Assembly: GCA_036736205.1 (NCBI GenBank)
Contig: DAINMX010000168.1
Location: forward strand, 1 to 14,516
Reading direction: 5' to 3'
From: XYA12-FULL-58-9 sp001798605
Lineage (GTDB): Bacteria > Myxococcota > XYA12-FULL-58-9
Length of the DNA: 14,516 nt
This document shows positions 1 through 6,821 of the stretch, one piece after another. Both the position numbers and the translations under genes were made by a program. The notes beneath the pieces were generated by a model, which did not search any database, was not told the DNA's origin, and saw only the letters and a list, made by a program, of their open reading frames with translations. How positions within the stretch are numbered: the first letter of the stretch is position 1; each line of letters opens with the position of its first letter.

Positions 1-4
1 GGGA

Positions 5-46
5 GGACATAATCGCTGAGCAGAGGGGGGGACATAATCGCTGAGC
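5..46. repeat. Two tandem 17-bp motifs, likely insertion-sequence end
   Basis: The 17-mer ggacataatcgctgagc occurs at 5-21 and again, identically, at 30-46, a 25-bp period with a G-rich spacer. Closely spaced repeats of a transposase-binding motif are known at the ends of IS21- and IS481-like elements, so this may be the right end of an element lying mostly outside the window. No transposase is visible here, so the family is an inference. Confidence 0.45.
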
Positions 47-182
47 TACCACACTCCCACGGTCAGTGGTTGACAGGCGCAGCGAGCTGCGCTTGGGTCT
101 GCTACCGAGAAATGTTGTTTTTTTGACCTGGCCCGCTTGCCGCGTGGTAATGATACCCCAACTTAATCGGAGGCTCGTGAAC

Positions 183-1712
183 ATGCGTCCTATCGCTCAT
201 AGCTTGGTCCTGTTTTGTCTGCTCGCCGCCTGCACCCCCAATGAGGGGAACAACCCGGTCTGTACGAGTGGTTGTCTCATCGGTACGGTCTGCTATCCGA
301 ATGGGGTCCTCAACCCCGCCAATCCCTGTCAGGTGTGCAGGGCCGCCGCCAGCGCCAGCACCTGGTCAAACAACGACGGGGCGAGCTGCGACGACCAGCT
401 GTTCTGCACGACCTCGGATGCATGCACGGGCGGGGTCTGCAGCGGCGTCGCGCGCAACTGCGCGGACGCCATCGGCTGCAATGGGGTGGAGAGCTGTGAC
501 GAGGGGGCCGAGGCCTGCGTGGCCGGAACGCCGACCTGCGACACCAACCAGGTTTGCGAACTGGCCAGTGACGCCTGCGTCACGACCTGCACCGGCTGCG
601 CCATCGGCGGTGTCTGCTATGGGGACGGCCAGGTGAACCCGACCGACAGCTGCCTGGTCTGCACGCCGGGCAGCTCCACCACCGCCTGGACCAACCACGA
701 CGGGGCGAGCTGCGACGACGGCCTCTTCTGCACCGTGGCGGACACCTGTGCCAGCGGCATCTGCAGCGGCGGCGCGCGCGACTGCGCGGACGCCATCGCC
801 TGCAATGGGGTGGAGAGCTGTGACGAGGGGGCCGAGGCCTGCGTGGCCGGGACGCCGACCTGCGACGCCGACGAGATATGCGACACAGCCCACGACGCCT
901 GCGTCGCGACCTGCACCGGCTGCGTCATCGACGGCACCTGCTATGGAGCGGGACAGCTCAACCCGCCCAACGCCTGTCTGGTGTGCACGCCTGGCACCTC
1001 CGCCAGCACCTGGACGAACAACGACGGGGCGAGCTGCGACGACGGCGTCCTCTGCACCGTGTCGGATACTTGCGCTGGCGGGAGCTGCAGCGGTGTCACG
1101 CAAGCTTGCGATGACGCAGTGGCCTGCAACGGCGTCGAGATGTGCGACGAGGGGACGGGGGAATGCCTCGCAGGAACATCGACCTGCGCTACCAACGAAA
1201 TCTGCGTCGAGTCCCAAGACCTCTGCTCCTGCCCCGGCTGTCTCATCGGAGGAGTCTGCCACCTCGGCGCAGAATCTAACCTTGCTGACGAGTGCCAGGT
1301 GTGCAACCCAGCATCTTCGACTGACGGCTGGTCTATCCATCCGCGTTGCGGGTGCCCTTGCTTCGCTTCGGTGCAGGTCCTGCGCGACAATTTGGCGATC
1401 CTGAACACCCAGTACACCGGGGGGAGCACTTGCGAAAACTTCACGAGCGGCTCCCTCATTACGGTCGGCTTCTTCCGCCCAGGCTGCACGAGCAGCACCT
1501 GCGGCGGCTGGTTCCTCACCGCCGGCTCCTATGATTACGATGACCCAATAACCATGCAGCGCACCCCGCGCCGTCAGTGCGCCATGTATGACTGCTACGA
1601 TGGTCCGCCGCCTCCGACGGTCGAGAATCCCGACATCACCGCTATCCAGATGAACGACTGCGTGAGCTTCCTCACGGCCTTCGCGACAGAACAGGCCTGC
1701 CCCGGATTCTAA
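183..1712 (+). CDS. Cys-rich repeat lipoprotein, three 108-residue repeats
   Basis: Predicted 509-residue exported lipoprotein. The start is the ATG at 183 because GGAGG lies at 169-173, 9 nt upstream, and it yields a short hydrophobic signal ending in lipobox LAAC (Cys17); the frame is open back to 66 but that extension is not signal-like. Three tandem units of exactly 108 residues begin near residues 30, 138 and 246 (GCxIxGxCY ... VCxxxxSxxxWxNxDGASCDD ... CNGVExCDEG), then a half unit near 352 and a unique C-terminal domain from about 396 to 509, also with many Cys. The even number and regular spacing of Cys suggest disulfide-bonded modules at the cell surface or in the periplasm. Such Cys-rich lipoproteins are common in Myxococcota; no enzyme motif is seen. 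Units 1 and 2 are almost identical at DNA level over 107 bp, pointing to recent duplication or gene conversion. Confidence 0.85.
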   Translation: MRPIAHSLVLFCLLAACTPNEGNNPVCTSGCLIGTVCYPNGVLNPANPCQVCRAAASASTWSNNDGASCDDQLFCTTSDACTGGVCSGVARNCADAIGCNGVESCDEGAEACVAGTPTCDTNQVCELASDACVTTCTGCAIGGVCYGDGQVNPTDSCLVCTPGSSTTAWTNHDGASCDDGLFCTVADTCASGICSGGARDCADAIACNGVESCDEGAEACVAGTPTCDADEICDTAHDACVATCTGCVIDGTCYGAGQLNPPNACLVCTPGTSASTWTNNDGASCDDGVLCTVSDTCAGGSCSGVTQACDDAVACNGVEMCDEGTGECLAGTSTCATNEICVESQDLCSCPGCLIGGVCHLGAESNLADECQVCNPASSTDGWSIHPRCGCPCFASVQVLRDNLAILNTQYTGGSTCENFTSGSLITVGFFRPGCTSSTCGGWFLTAGSYDYDDPITMQRTPRRQCAMYDCYDGPPPPTVENPDITAIQMNDCVSFLTAFATEQACPGF

Positions 1713-1731
1713 GAGCGGGCCGCTGGAAGCT

Positions 1732-2424
1732 GTGGAGCAGGCGGTGGCTCAAATATTGACTGCCTCGAATGCTCTTGAGTTCAGTTGGAAGAACGATTCC
1801 GCTGAAGAGGCGGCGAGCCGGGGGCAGCTATTTTATGTCCAGCTTGAGGGCGACGGCGGCGGGCCGCTTGAGGTGTTTGTCAACGAGACTGTCCCCGAGA
1901 AGATCCTGGAAACGGTCCGTACGATCAACCGCCGCTACAAACTGAAACTGGAGACGGGCAAGGCCACCGTCGGCGGTGTTGAGGACTTTGGTGCCAAGAA
2001 GCGGGCTATCGCCGAAGACTTCAACATCGAACCTGGGACATATGCCGTTCGATGTCATCTACCCGATGAGAAGTATTTGAATCGCGGCGAACGCGAGCCT
2101 GTTCTGCTCAAGGGGCCGTGGATGTATCGCTTCCTGTACAGGCTGACGAACTGGTTCGTGGCTGCGGCAATCTTGGGATTCCTCCTCTCTATAGGCACAC
2201 TGTGTGTCGTTGATGATCCCGGCAACAGCCTGTTCGCTTTTGTCTCGGCAATGGTGATGGTGGTTGGCATCGTTGGTCTCATTGGGTTGCGGTTCGTGCC
2301 TGGAGTAAGACGTGTTGGAATGCAGGATGTGGCGAAACGGACTGAGGGCGAGGCACCGATGATTTTTGAGCTCACAGCATCGAATGACGACGCCGACCTG
2401 ATGGGCGGATTCGTATTGATGTAG
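1732..2424 (+). CDS. Hypothetical two-helix membrane protein
   Basis: A 230-residue protein I do not recognise. Residues 1-135 are soluble and mixed alpha/beta in look. Two hydrophobic segments follow, about residues 141-160 (WFVAAAILGFLL...) and 168-189 (FAFVSAMVMVVGIVGLIG), leaving a soluble tail of about 40 residues, so it is probably an integral inner-membrane protein with both ends on the same side. It begins only 19 nt after the lipoprotein gene and may share its transcript. The GTG at 1732 has a poor Shine-Dalgarno; the in-frame GTG at 1744 has GGAG at 1734-1737, 6 nt upstream, and is an equally good start. No domain motif or catalytic residue is recognisable. The end lies against a decayed integrase, so the 3' end may have been altered by insertion, although the ORF looks complete. 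Confidence 0.6.
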   Translation: MEQAVAQILTASNALEFSWKNDSAEEAASRGQLFYVQLEGDGGGPLEVFVNETVPEKILETVRTINRRYKLKLETGKATVGGVEDFGAKKRAIAEDFNIEPGTYAVRCHLPDEKYLNRGEREPVLLKGPWMYRFLYRLTNWFVAAAILGFLLSIGTLCVVDDPGNSLFAFVSAMVMVVGIVGLIGLRFVPGVRRVGMQDVAKRTEGEAPMIFELTASNDDADLMGGFVLM

Positions 2425-2467
2425 TCGAAACCCAGAGTTGTCGCCCACTTGTTCGCCGCCGCCACCT

Positions 2468-2620
2468 CACCTCTACCAACGGCTTCGTTTGCTCGACCTG
2501 GACGTGCATGTAGAGTTCGGTCGCCTCGGTATCAGTGTGGCCGAGCAGCTTCGCGATCATCTTCTGGCCCACGCCCCTCACCGCGCAGCTGGAGCCACTG
2601 GGGTGGCAAACCCGGTGAGA
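2468..2620 (-). pseudogene. Tyrosine recombinase (phage integrase) C-terminal relic
   Basis: Read on the minus strand, this stretch gives the last third of a tyrosine site-specific recombinase: an HxxR-like box (HRVCHP), then GVGQKMIAKLLGHTDTEATELYMHV. The spacing is exactly that of the family: first His to LLGH His is 26 residues and LLGH His to the Tyr nucleophile is 9, matching Cre His289, Trp315 and Tyr324. The catalytic Arg of HxxR is replaced by Cys (TGC at 2608-2606, one C-to-T step from CGC). The frame is open to 2737 and down to 2372, but no N-terminal core-binding domain or first catalytic Arg is present, and the upstream part falls in an unrelated dispersed repeat. It is a dead fragment of an integrase that probably once mobilised DNA here. 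Confidence 0.75.
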
Positions 2621-2671
2621 TGAGATAGGCCGCACGAGTAGAGATGTGAGGGCATACTGGCAGAAATGTCC

Positions 2672-2731
2672 GGGATAAGACACTACGTAAACTCCGGGGC
2701 CAGTGCAGCCATGGTGTTCATGGCACCTACG
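2672..2731 (+). repeat. Dispersed repeat, copy A
   Basis: About 60 bp that align with 11973-12034: a GATA...ACACTACGTAAACTCC stretch, then shared GGGGCC, then the exact 13-mer catggtgttcatg (2710-2722 here), then CACCTACG. The alignment needs a 2-nt and a 1-nt gap. It lies immediately upstream (minus-strand sense) of the integrase relic. Its nature is unknown; an element end, a recombination site or the start of a lost gene are all possible. Confidence 0.5.
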
Positions 2732-2791
2732 GTCCAACTGCGGCTGTCATTGTGTTTTCTGTTACACGGGAATCATGCCACAATAGAGTCG

Positions 2792-2917
2792 ATGCCCGAC
2801 CAACGCGCGCGCAAGGTGGCCTTCACCGCCCATTGCCTGTTGAACCAAAACGCAAAGGTTGACGGAATGGCCCAAGAGATCGCGTTGACTTCGAACACGC
2901 GTTTGCCACGAAGCTGA
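2792..2917 (+). pseudogene. Truncated DUF523/TudS-like gene start
   Basis: From ATG 2792 the frame encodes 41 residues containing KVAFTAHCLLNQNAKVDGMA. This resembles the N-terminus of the DUF523 (TudS, thiouracil desulfurase-like) family, where a Cys in a [ILVF]..[SA][AH]CLL context near the start is a conserved metal or active-site ligand. The family is normally about 150 residues or more, but here the similarity stops after some 27 residues and the frame ends at 2917. So this is the 5' stub of a lost gene, probably cut by the adjacent transposon debris. The family call is from a short motif and is tentative. Confidence 0.4.
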
Positions 2918-2924
2918 TCGCCCC

Positions 2925-2953
2925 CCCGTCACAAGACGGGCCTTCTGTTTGTT
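2925..2953 (+). terminator. Possible rho-independent terminator
   Basis: CCCGTC-ACAA-GACGGG forms a perfect 6-bp GC-rich stem with a 4-nt loop at 2925-2940, followed by a moderately T-rich run ccttctgtttgtt. It lies 7 nt after the DUF523-like stub. The T tract is interrupted, so function is uncertain. Confidence 0.35.
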
Positions 2954-3049
2954 GGGGTTTGTTGAACGCTTGCCATAGGGATGGGTAGCGGGATGGCGCA
3001 CCCATCGAAGACTTTCAACATCAAATTCAACCGGACACTCTTCCGACGA

Positions 3050-3214
3050 CACCATCAAGAAAAGAGCCCGACAATGGACGAGCTTGAGGCGTGGCTGCGC
3101 AAACAGCTCGACGAAAAGCTGGTCGAGCCGAACAGCACCTTTGGCGAGGCGACCGAGTACATGCTCAATCGGCGGGACAAGCTCACTCGATTTCATACTG
3201 TAGCCGGGCCCCCT
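3050..3214 (+). pseudogene. IS66-family transposase fragment
   Basis: The plus strand reads EKSPTMDELEAWLRKQLDEK, then LVEPNSTFGEATEYMLNRRD, then KLTRFHTVAGPP. This is the characteristic stretch of IS66-type (TnpC) transposases just before the 'PLDNN..ERALK' catalytic segment. The open frame runs 2981-3280, but the homology stops abruptly at GPP: the expected DNN motif and everything after it are missing and the frame continues into unrelated sequence. The usual Trp of 'N.W..LT' is also changed (NRRDKLT). This is roughly a tenth of a normal transposase of about 500 residues and is certainly inactive; no TnpA or TnpB partner is present. Confidence 0.75.
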
Positions 3215-3348
3215 AAAACGTACATCCAAACGCGGTTTTTCACTCCTGCGCATGCCAGCCTATCGAGGAATCGGCAGTAGTGGTCGTAATTGAAATGCCG
3301 TTCGTGCAGTGGTTGCAGGGCACGATGCAGGTAGCGGCTGAAGCTCAT
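3193..3348 (-). pseudogene. Short unexplained reading frame, possible gene fragment
   Basis: A 51-residue minus-strand frame beginning MSFSRYLHRALQPLHERHFN then YDHYCRFLDRL. The composition, rich in aromatic, Leu, Arg and His residues in a helical pattern, looks protein-like in its first 33 residues. It overlaps the end of the IS66 relic on the other strand. No family is recognised; it may be another transposase scrap or chance. Confidence 0.2.
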
Positions 3349-3356
3349 CTACGCAG

Positions 3357-4535
3357 CTACTTCGTTGGCTGTTGGAGTTTGCCGCCGACAGTCACACTGA
3401 ACACGAAATTGGTGGGTGCCCCAAAACGATCCACGGTCTCGAAATCGCGATATCCGACCAGGGCTTGAGTGAAGAACATGGGTGTCGACCCCATGAAGCC
3501 CACACCAACTCCATAGAGGCGCTGCTCTTCGAGCCGCGAATAGGTGGTGCTGCCGCGGACGAAGAAGACAGCGTTGATACCGTCTGTTTTGTTATTGATC
3601 ATTCTGGCACCCGCCTGCAGAAACCCGTATCTGACAGCGTCAGGCACAGTGCCTATGGCCACGCCGCCGCCCAAGTCCACGAAGGCGAAGGGATTGATGT
3701 CTTCCCAACGCAACACCGCCGAATCATCCGGCTTGATCATGAAGTTGGCACGCGGGATCGGCAGATTCTGGAAATCACCTTTGGCGAATTCCCCTGTGAT
3801 TTCGTACTGAAAACGCTTGGAATAGGCCAGTTTGACGCGGCCCAAGCCTTCGGTGTTGTTGAAGATGGCCTGCAGGACCTGTTGATAACCGGTTTCCAAG
3901 TAACTGGCCTGGGCGTCGCCGATGTTGTACCCGACAAGCGAAAACAGGCCGAGCTTGGGCGAGCTGAGAGTGGTCTCCAGATTGTCAAACGTGTAGTTGT
4001 TGCTCGGGTCAACGACAAAACCCACAAAGGCTTTGGCTTCAATCCATTCACGGAAGCCCGCGGACCCGCCTACACACAAATACCAATAGGGATCCTCATA
4101 CCAAGTGCTGCTGCCACCACTATGGGCAATTCCCCAAAACGTGCCTCCGGTCCAACCCACAATCTTGATCCCGGAGTCGAACGTGTAACCGCCTTGGAGC
4201 CCGAGGGTCATTTGTACGATGTTGCCATCTGCTTGGTTGGCCGCCATGAACTCGGTGCGAAAAAAACCAACGGGAATCACTCGGTCTTTGGACAGTTCTT
4301 TGTCCGGTGCTGCCCCGGCCGCCTCGTTGCTTGGGGCGGCGGCGCCCCATTGGTCCAAAGCGATCACGGCTTCGACGTTGTCCAACTCCAAGCGGAGATT
4401 CTGCGCGTTGGTGAGCAGGAAGTGAACGCGGGTATTGGTGAACTCACTGGCCATTGCCCCATTGGGACAATACGCATACACGCCCAGCAGGAAGAGAAGA
4501 GCGCGGCGACAGAGACGATTGACAGTTGGTTCCAT
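3357..4535 (-). CDS. Exported beta-rich, probable outer-membrane protein
   Basis: A 392-residue protein of unknown family. The start is the ATG whose first base is 4535: it gives a clean Sec signal (Arg-rich n-region, ALLFLLGVYAY core, predicted cleavage after AMA, residue 29), whereas the frame's more distal start at 4715 adds 60 residues that are not signal-like. The mature part is rich in alternating hydrophobic and polar strands ending in Gly or aromatic residues (VQMTLGLQGGYTF, KLGLFSLVGYNIG, FAFVDLGGGVAIG, RLYGVGVGFMG, NFVFSVTVGGKL), as expected of an outer-membrane beta-barrel. An acidic, Ala/Pro-rich linker lies near residues 65-85. It stands alone, opposite in strand to its neighbours. 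A 397-residue open frame on the plus strand across the same DNA is the antisense shadow. The Shine-Dalgarno is weak. Confidence 0.75.
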   Translation of the reverse strand: MEPTVNRLCRRALLFLLGVYAYCPNGAMASEFTNTRVHFLLTNAQNLRLELDNVEAVIALDQWGAAAPSNEAAGAAPDKELSKDRVIPVGFFRTEFMAANQADGNIVQMTLGLQGGYTFDSGIKIVGWTGGTFWGIAHSGGSSTWYEDPYWYLCVGGSAGFREWIEAKAFVGFVVDPSNNYTFDNLETTLSSPKLGLFSLVGYNIGDAQASYLETGYQQVLQAIFNNTEGLGRVKLAYSKRFQYEITGEFAKGDFQNLPIPRANFMIKPDDSAVLRWEDINPFAFVDLGGGVAIGTVPDAVRYGFLQAGARMINNKTDGINAVFFVRGSTTYSRLEEQRLYGVGVGFMGSTPMFFTQALVGYRDFETVDRFGAPTNFVFSVTVGGKLQQPTK

Positions 4536-4601
4536 CGGTGGATCTTCGCCGAACGCTTTCGTTGAAACAAGGGTCGCCAGGGCAAGGCGCGGAGCGGTTA
4601 G

Positions 4602-4793
4602 TTGTTCGGCCGCTGCGACGAGAGACTGATCTACTTCAATCGACGGACGGCTGCCATTCTCACCATCGCGCCGCCTCACGTGGTCACCGGATCGACTATC
4701 GAGCCCGGTGTCCACCGCGTGCCCAAGGTGACGGCACGCGTGCGGGTGGGCGAGTGGACCTTGGTCCTAGATGGGATCGTTCATCTGCTCTAG
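4602..4793 (+). pseudogene. Short possible coding fragment, unknown
   Basis: From a TTG at 4602 the frame gives 63 residues. The last 48 (TAAILTIAPPHVVTGSTI, then EPGVHRVPKVTARVRVGEWT, then LVLDGIVHLL) use strongly G/C-ending codons and alternate hydrophobic and polar residues like beta strands. It ends in TAG 18 nt before the small lipoprotein start. There is no good start or Shine-Dalgarno, so it may be the 3' tail of a lost gene. No family is recognised. Confidence 0.3.
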
Positions 4794-4811
4794 CGCGCCA
4801 ATGAGAGGTGC

Positions 4812-4934
4812 ATGTTGAACCGGATTTTCATCCTGACGAGTTTGATTTTCGTTTTCATCACGGCGGCGTGCCCGGAGCCAGCAAAGAATGAAGAAAGTCG
4901 TCCGCCGTTGGAAGGCAACACGTACGCTCGATGA
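4812..4934 (+). CDS. Small lipoprotein or 5' end of a broken lipoprotein gene
   Basis: ATG 4812 starts a 40-residue frame: a hydrophobic core MLNRIFILTSLIFVFITAAC with lipobox TAAC (Cys20), then PEPAKNEESRPPLEGNTYAR and TGA. GAGAGG precedes the ATG, though only 3 nt away. The signal peptide is convincing. The mature part of 21 residues is so short that a frameshift into the following coding-like frames (4915-5188) is more likely than a genuine mini-lipoprotein. It may also be a lysis or entry-exclusion type peptide; nothing supports that specifically. Confidence 0.45.
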   Translation: MLNRIFILTSLIFVFITAACPEPAKNEESRPPLEGNTYAR

Positions 4935-5188
4935 CCCGCTTGCCGGTCTCGCCAAGATCGTTCCCGGTTTTGTCATGGATGTCCGAGCCTGGGCGACGTT
5001 CTTGTCCGACTCGTTGCGGTCATCGCCCGATTCAGGTCGTGAGTGTGATCAAGGCCCCCAGTCTCGACCAACTGGCAGCCGTCTCTGCTGCATTGTCGCA
5101 GCAGCAGGTGCCGGTGAGATGGCCACGGAGGTCGCGTGCTCCACCGATGGGTCAGATGCAGTTTGTGTTTGTTCAGTGGGCAGCCTGA
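4915..5188 (+). pseudogene. Frameshifted continuation of the 4812 lipoprotein gene
   Basis: After the TGA at 4932 coding-like sequence continues in two other frames. The +3-type frame through 4918-5015 reads TRTLDDPLAGLAKIVPGFVM then DVRAWATFLSDS, and a third frame from about 5033 to 5188 reads PIQVVSVIKAPSLDQLAAVS then AALSQQQVPV. Both use G/C-ending codons, unlike the flanking frames. Two single-base indels near 4915-4925 and 5015-5035 would join them to the lipoprotein signal peptide as one gene of about 120 residues. I do not recognise the product. Confidence 0.3.
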
Positions 5189-5505
5189 CCGTTTTCGATG
5201 CTGCTCTTTTCTTGGTTACTGCATTTTTTGGTTGCAATTTTTTGGTTGCAACCTCCCCGACCGACACGCATTGGTGTATGCTCGTGTCGATTTTTGGAGT
5301 TGAGCGGTGGTGACCCATTGCCGCTTTGTCGGTGTGGAGCTACGTAGCCAGGTGTGTTGCTTGCAAAATGTCTGATACAAAACATTCCGTCTGGGCCTGT
5401 GGCTGGTCGCAGAACTGCCGCGTGGAGTTCATCCAGAAGCGTGCTACAAACTTATCGGTCGGCAAGGTCGGCAGCACGATGTCTCCGACAACCCTGCCAA
5501 CCAGC
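5189..5505. other. Gene-poor spacer upstream of the VKOR operon
   Basis: No convincing gene. It holds an exact tandem pair of the 14-mer attttttggttgca (5223-5236, 5237-5250), a 10-bp palindrome gctacgtagc (5339-5348) and copy B of the dispersed repeat (5372-5404). A 64-residue frame from 5326 runs through it but has no recognisable content. The operon promoter should lie here; I could not find a well-spaced -35/-10 pair. Confidence 0.4.
5372..5404 (+). repeat. Dispersed repeat, copy B
   Basis: The first 20 bases (ctgatacaaaacattccgtc) match 11973-11992 at 19 of 20 positions. After a 5-nt gap, tgggcctgtggct aligns with the tggggccggtggct of copy C. This copy lacks the catggtgttcatg segment shared by copies A and C. 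It lies 113 nt upstream of the VKOR start. Confidence 0.5.
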
Positions 5506-5516
5506 GGAGGTCCACC

Positions 5517-6821
5517 GTGAAATCCAACCGCATCACCGTTCTGTATGTTGCCGCGTTTGCCGTCGTCGGTGCTTTATTCTCAGGCATCAGCGTCTATGAC
5601 TTCATCGCACATCTCGATCGCCAGGTTCACGCCATCAGCTGTTCGTACGTGCCGGGCCTGGGTGTGCTGGATGCCAGTGGCGCGAGCGGCTGCTTCGCGG
5701 TGATGATGAGCCCGTACGCCGCGGTTTGGCGCAGCGCCACGTGGGGGGGAGTCCCGATTGCTCTGCCCGCGCTCGCGGTGTTCATCTATCTCGCGTTCAA
5801 AACGGCCGAGATACTATGGCGACGGCGTGAAGAGGATCCGACGGAGACACGCTATCTGTTGGCTGCGACCGCGTTGCCGCTCGTGACCTCGATCGCCTAC
5901 TTCCTCATCTCGGTCTTGGTCATCGACGTCGTCTGCAAGCTGTGCGTCGGGATCTACGTCGCCTCAATGGCCGGCTTCGCCGCGGCGCTCGTCGCTCACG
6001 TCCGCGCCCCCCACCGCACAGGTCGACAGCCCTGGGGCCAATATTTCTGGCAGTTTTCCGTCGGCGTCTTGTTCGTCGTGTTGCCCGTGCTGTTGTACCT
6101 CGGCCTCAAGCCCGATGTCCGCGACGATCTCGGTCGGTGTGGCAAGCTCATCCGGCCGCAGGACACCTACAGCACCCGTGTCAAGCTCCACAACGCACCG
6201 TCAGGTACACCCGCCATCGAGGTGCTCGACCCACTGTGCCCCGCCTGCAAGGGAGTCCATGATCGCCTGCAGGTAAGCGGACTGCTTGACAGCATGGATC
6301 TCGAAGCAGCTTTGTTTCCACTCGACAAGGAGTGTAACTGGATGCTCAGCGAATCAGTGCATCCGGGGGCCTGTGCGATCAGCGAAGCCGTTCTGTGTGC
6401 TGGAACACGCGCCAACGAGGTCGTGATCTGGGCCTTCGACCACCAGAGCCAGCTTCGTGAGGTTGCTGCCAAAGATCCTGCGAGCGTGCGCACCCAGGTA
6501 ATGCAAGCCTTTCCCGACCTCGCGGGCTGTGTCGATAGGCCGGAGGTCAAAGCGCGCCTCAACAAGGCCTTGCGTTGGACGGTGGCTAACTCTCTGCCCA
6601 TCTCCACGCCACAGCTGTATGTCCGCGGTAACCGACTGTGCGACGAAGACACCGACTTGGGGTTGGAGTACACCCTCACGCAAGTGCTCGGCCCTATGGC
6701 TGCGGCGGCCAACCCTCCGTCGGCGCCGGTTGGAACCGCGACAGACGCCACACCCACCAACGACAAGTCGTCCCCGGGTGCAGCCAATCCTGGCGCTGCC
6801 GGTAGCGAGGTGACGCCATGA
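5517..6821 (+). CDS. VKOR disulfide oxidase fused to DsbA-like thioredoxin
   Basis: A 434-residue inner-membrane protein that should generate disulfides de novo by passing electrons from periplasmic thiols to quinone, the job of DsbB/DsbA. Residues 1-200 are the VKOR domain: about five hydrophobic helices, the periplasmic loop Cys pair C42 and C59 with downstream Ser65, and the quinone-side C140-K-L-C143. Residues 205-395 are a thioredoxin-fold domain with active site C241-P-A-C244 after the beta strand AIEVLD and the cis-Pro in STPQLYV (P365), plus extra Cys (208, 273, 286, 294, 338, 375). A Pro/Ala/Thr-rich tail follows (396-434). The GTG start at 5517 has GGAGG at 5506-5510. The stop overlaps the next ATG (ATGA at 6818-6821). 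VKOR-thioredoxin fusions are known in bacteria lacking DsbB. No missing active-site residue is seen. Confidence 0.92.
   Translation: MKSNRITVLYVAAFAVVGALFSGISVYDFIAHLDRQVHAISCSYVPGLGVLDASGASGCFAVMMSPYAAVWRSATWGGVPIALPALAVFIYLAFKTAEILWRRREEDPTETRYLLAATALPLVTSIAYFLISVLVIDVVCKLCVGIYVASMAGFAAALVAHVRAPHRTGRQPWGQYFWQFSVGVLFVVLPVLLYLGLKPDVRDDLGRCGKLIRPQDTYSTRVKLHNAPSGTPAIEVLDPLCPACKGVHDRLQVSGLLDSMDLEAALFPLDKECNWMLSESVHPGACAISEAVLCAGTRANEVVIWAFDHQSQLREVAAKDPASVRTQVMQAFPDLAGCVDRPEVKARLNKALRWTVANSLPISTPQLYVRGNRLCDEDTDLGLEYTLTQVLGPMAAAANPPSAPVGTATDATPTNDKSSPGAANPGAAGSEVTP

Noticed and set aside
66..182. N-terminal extension of the first lipoprotein to 66
   Set aside because: It would bury the lipobox 56 residues in and has no Shine-Dalgarno; ATG 183 has GGAGG.
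366..1340. 324-residue minus-strand open frame over the Cys-rich lipoprotein
   Set aside because: Ala/Arg/Val-rich shadow produced by the repeated, GC-rich coding strand; the plus frame has Shine-Dalgarno, lipobox and periodic Cys.
183..1712. Repeats as a CRISPR-like array
   Set aside because: The 324-bp period is an exact multiple of three inside one open frame; it encodes protein repeats.
2762..3253. 163-residue minus-strand frame
   Set aside because: Antisense to the IS66 fragment and DUF523-like stub, with no motif of its own.
3372..4565. 397-residue plus-strand open frame opposite the beta-rich protein
   Set aside because: No signal peptide, no recognisable motif, Glu/His/Gly-rich antisense composition; the minus strand has a clean signal peptide and regular strand pattern.
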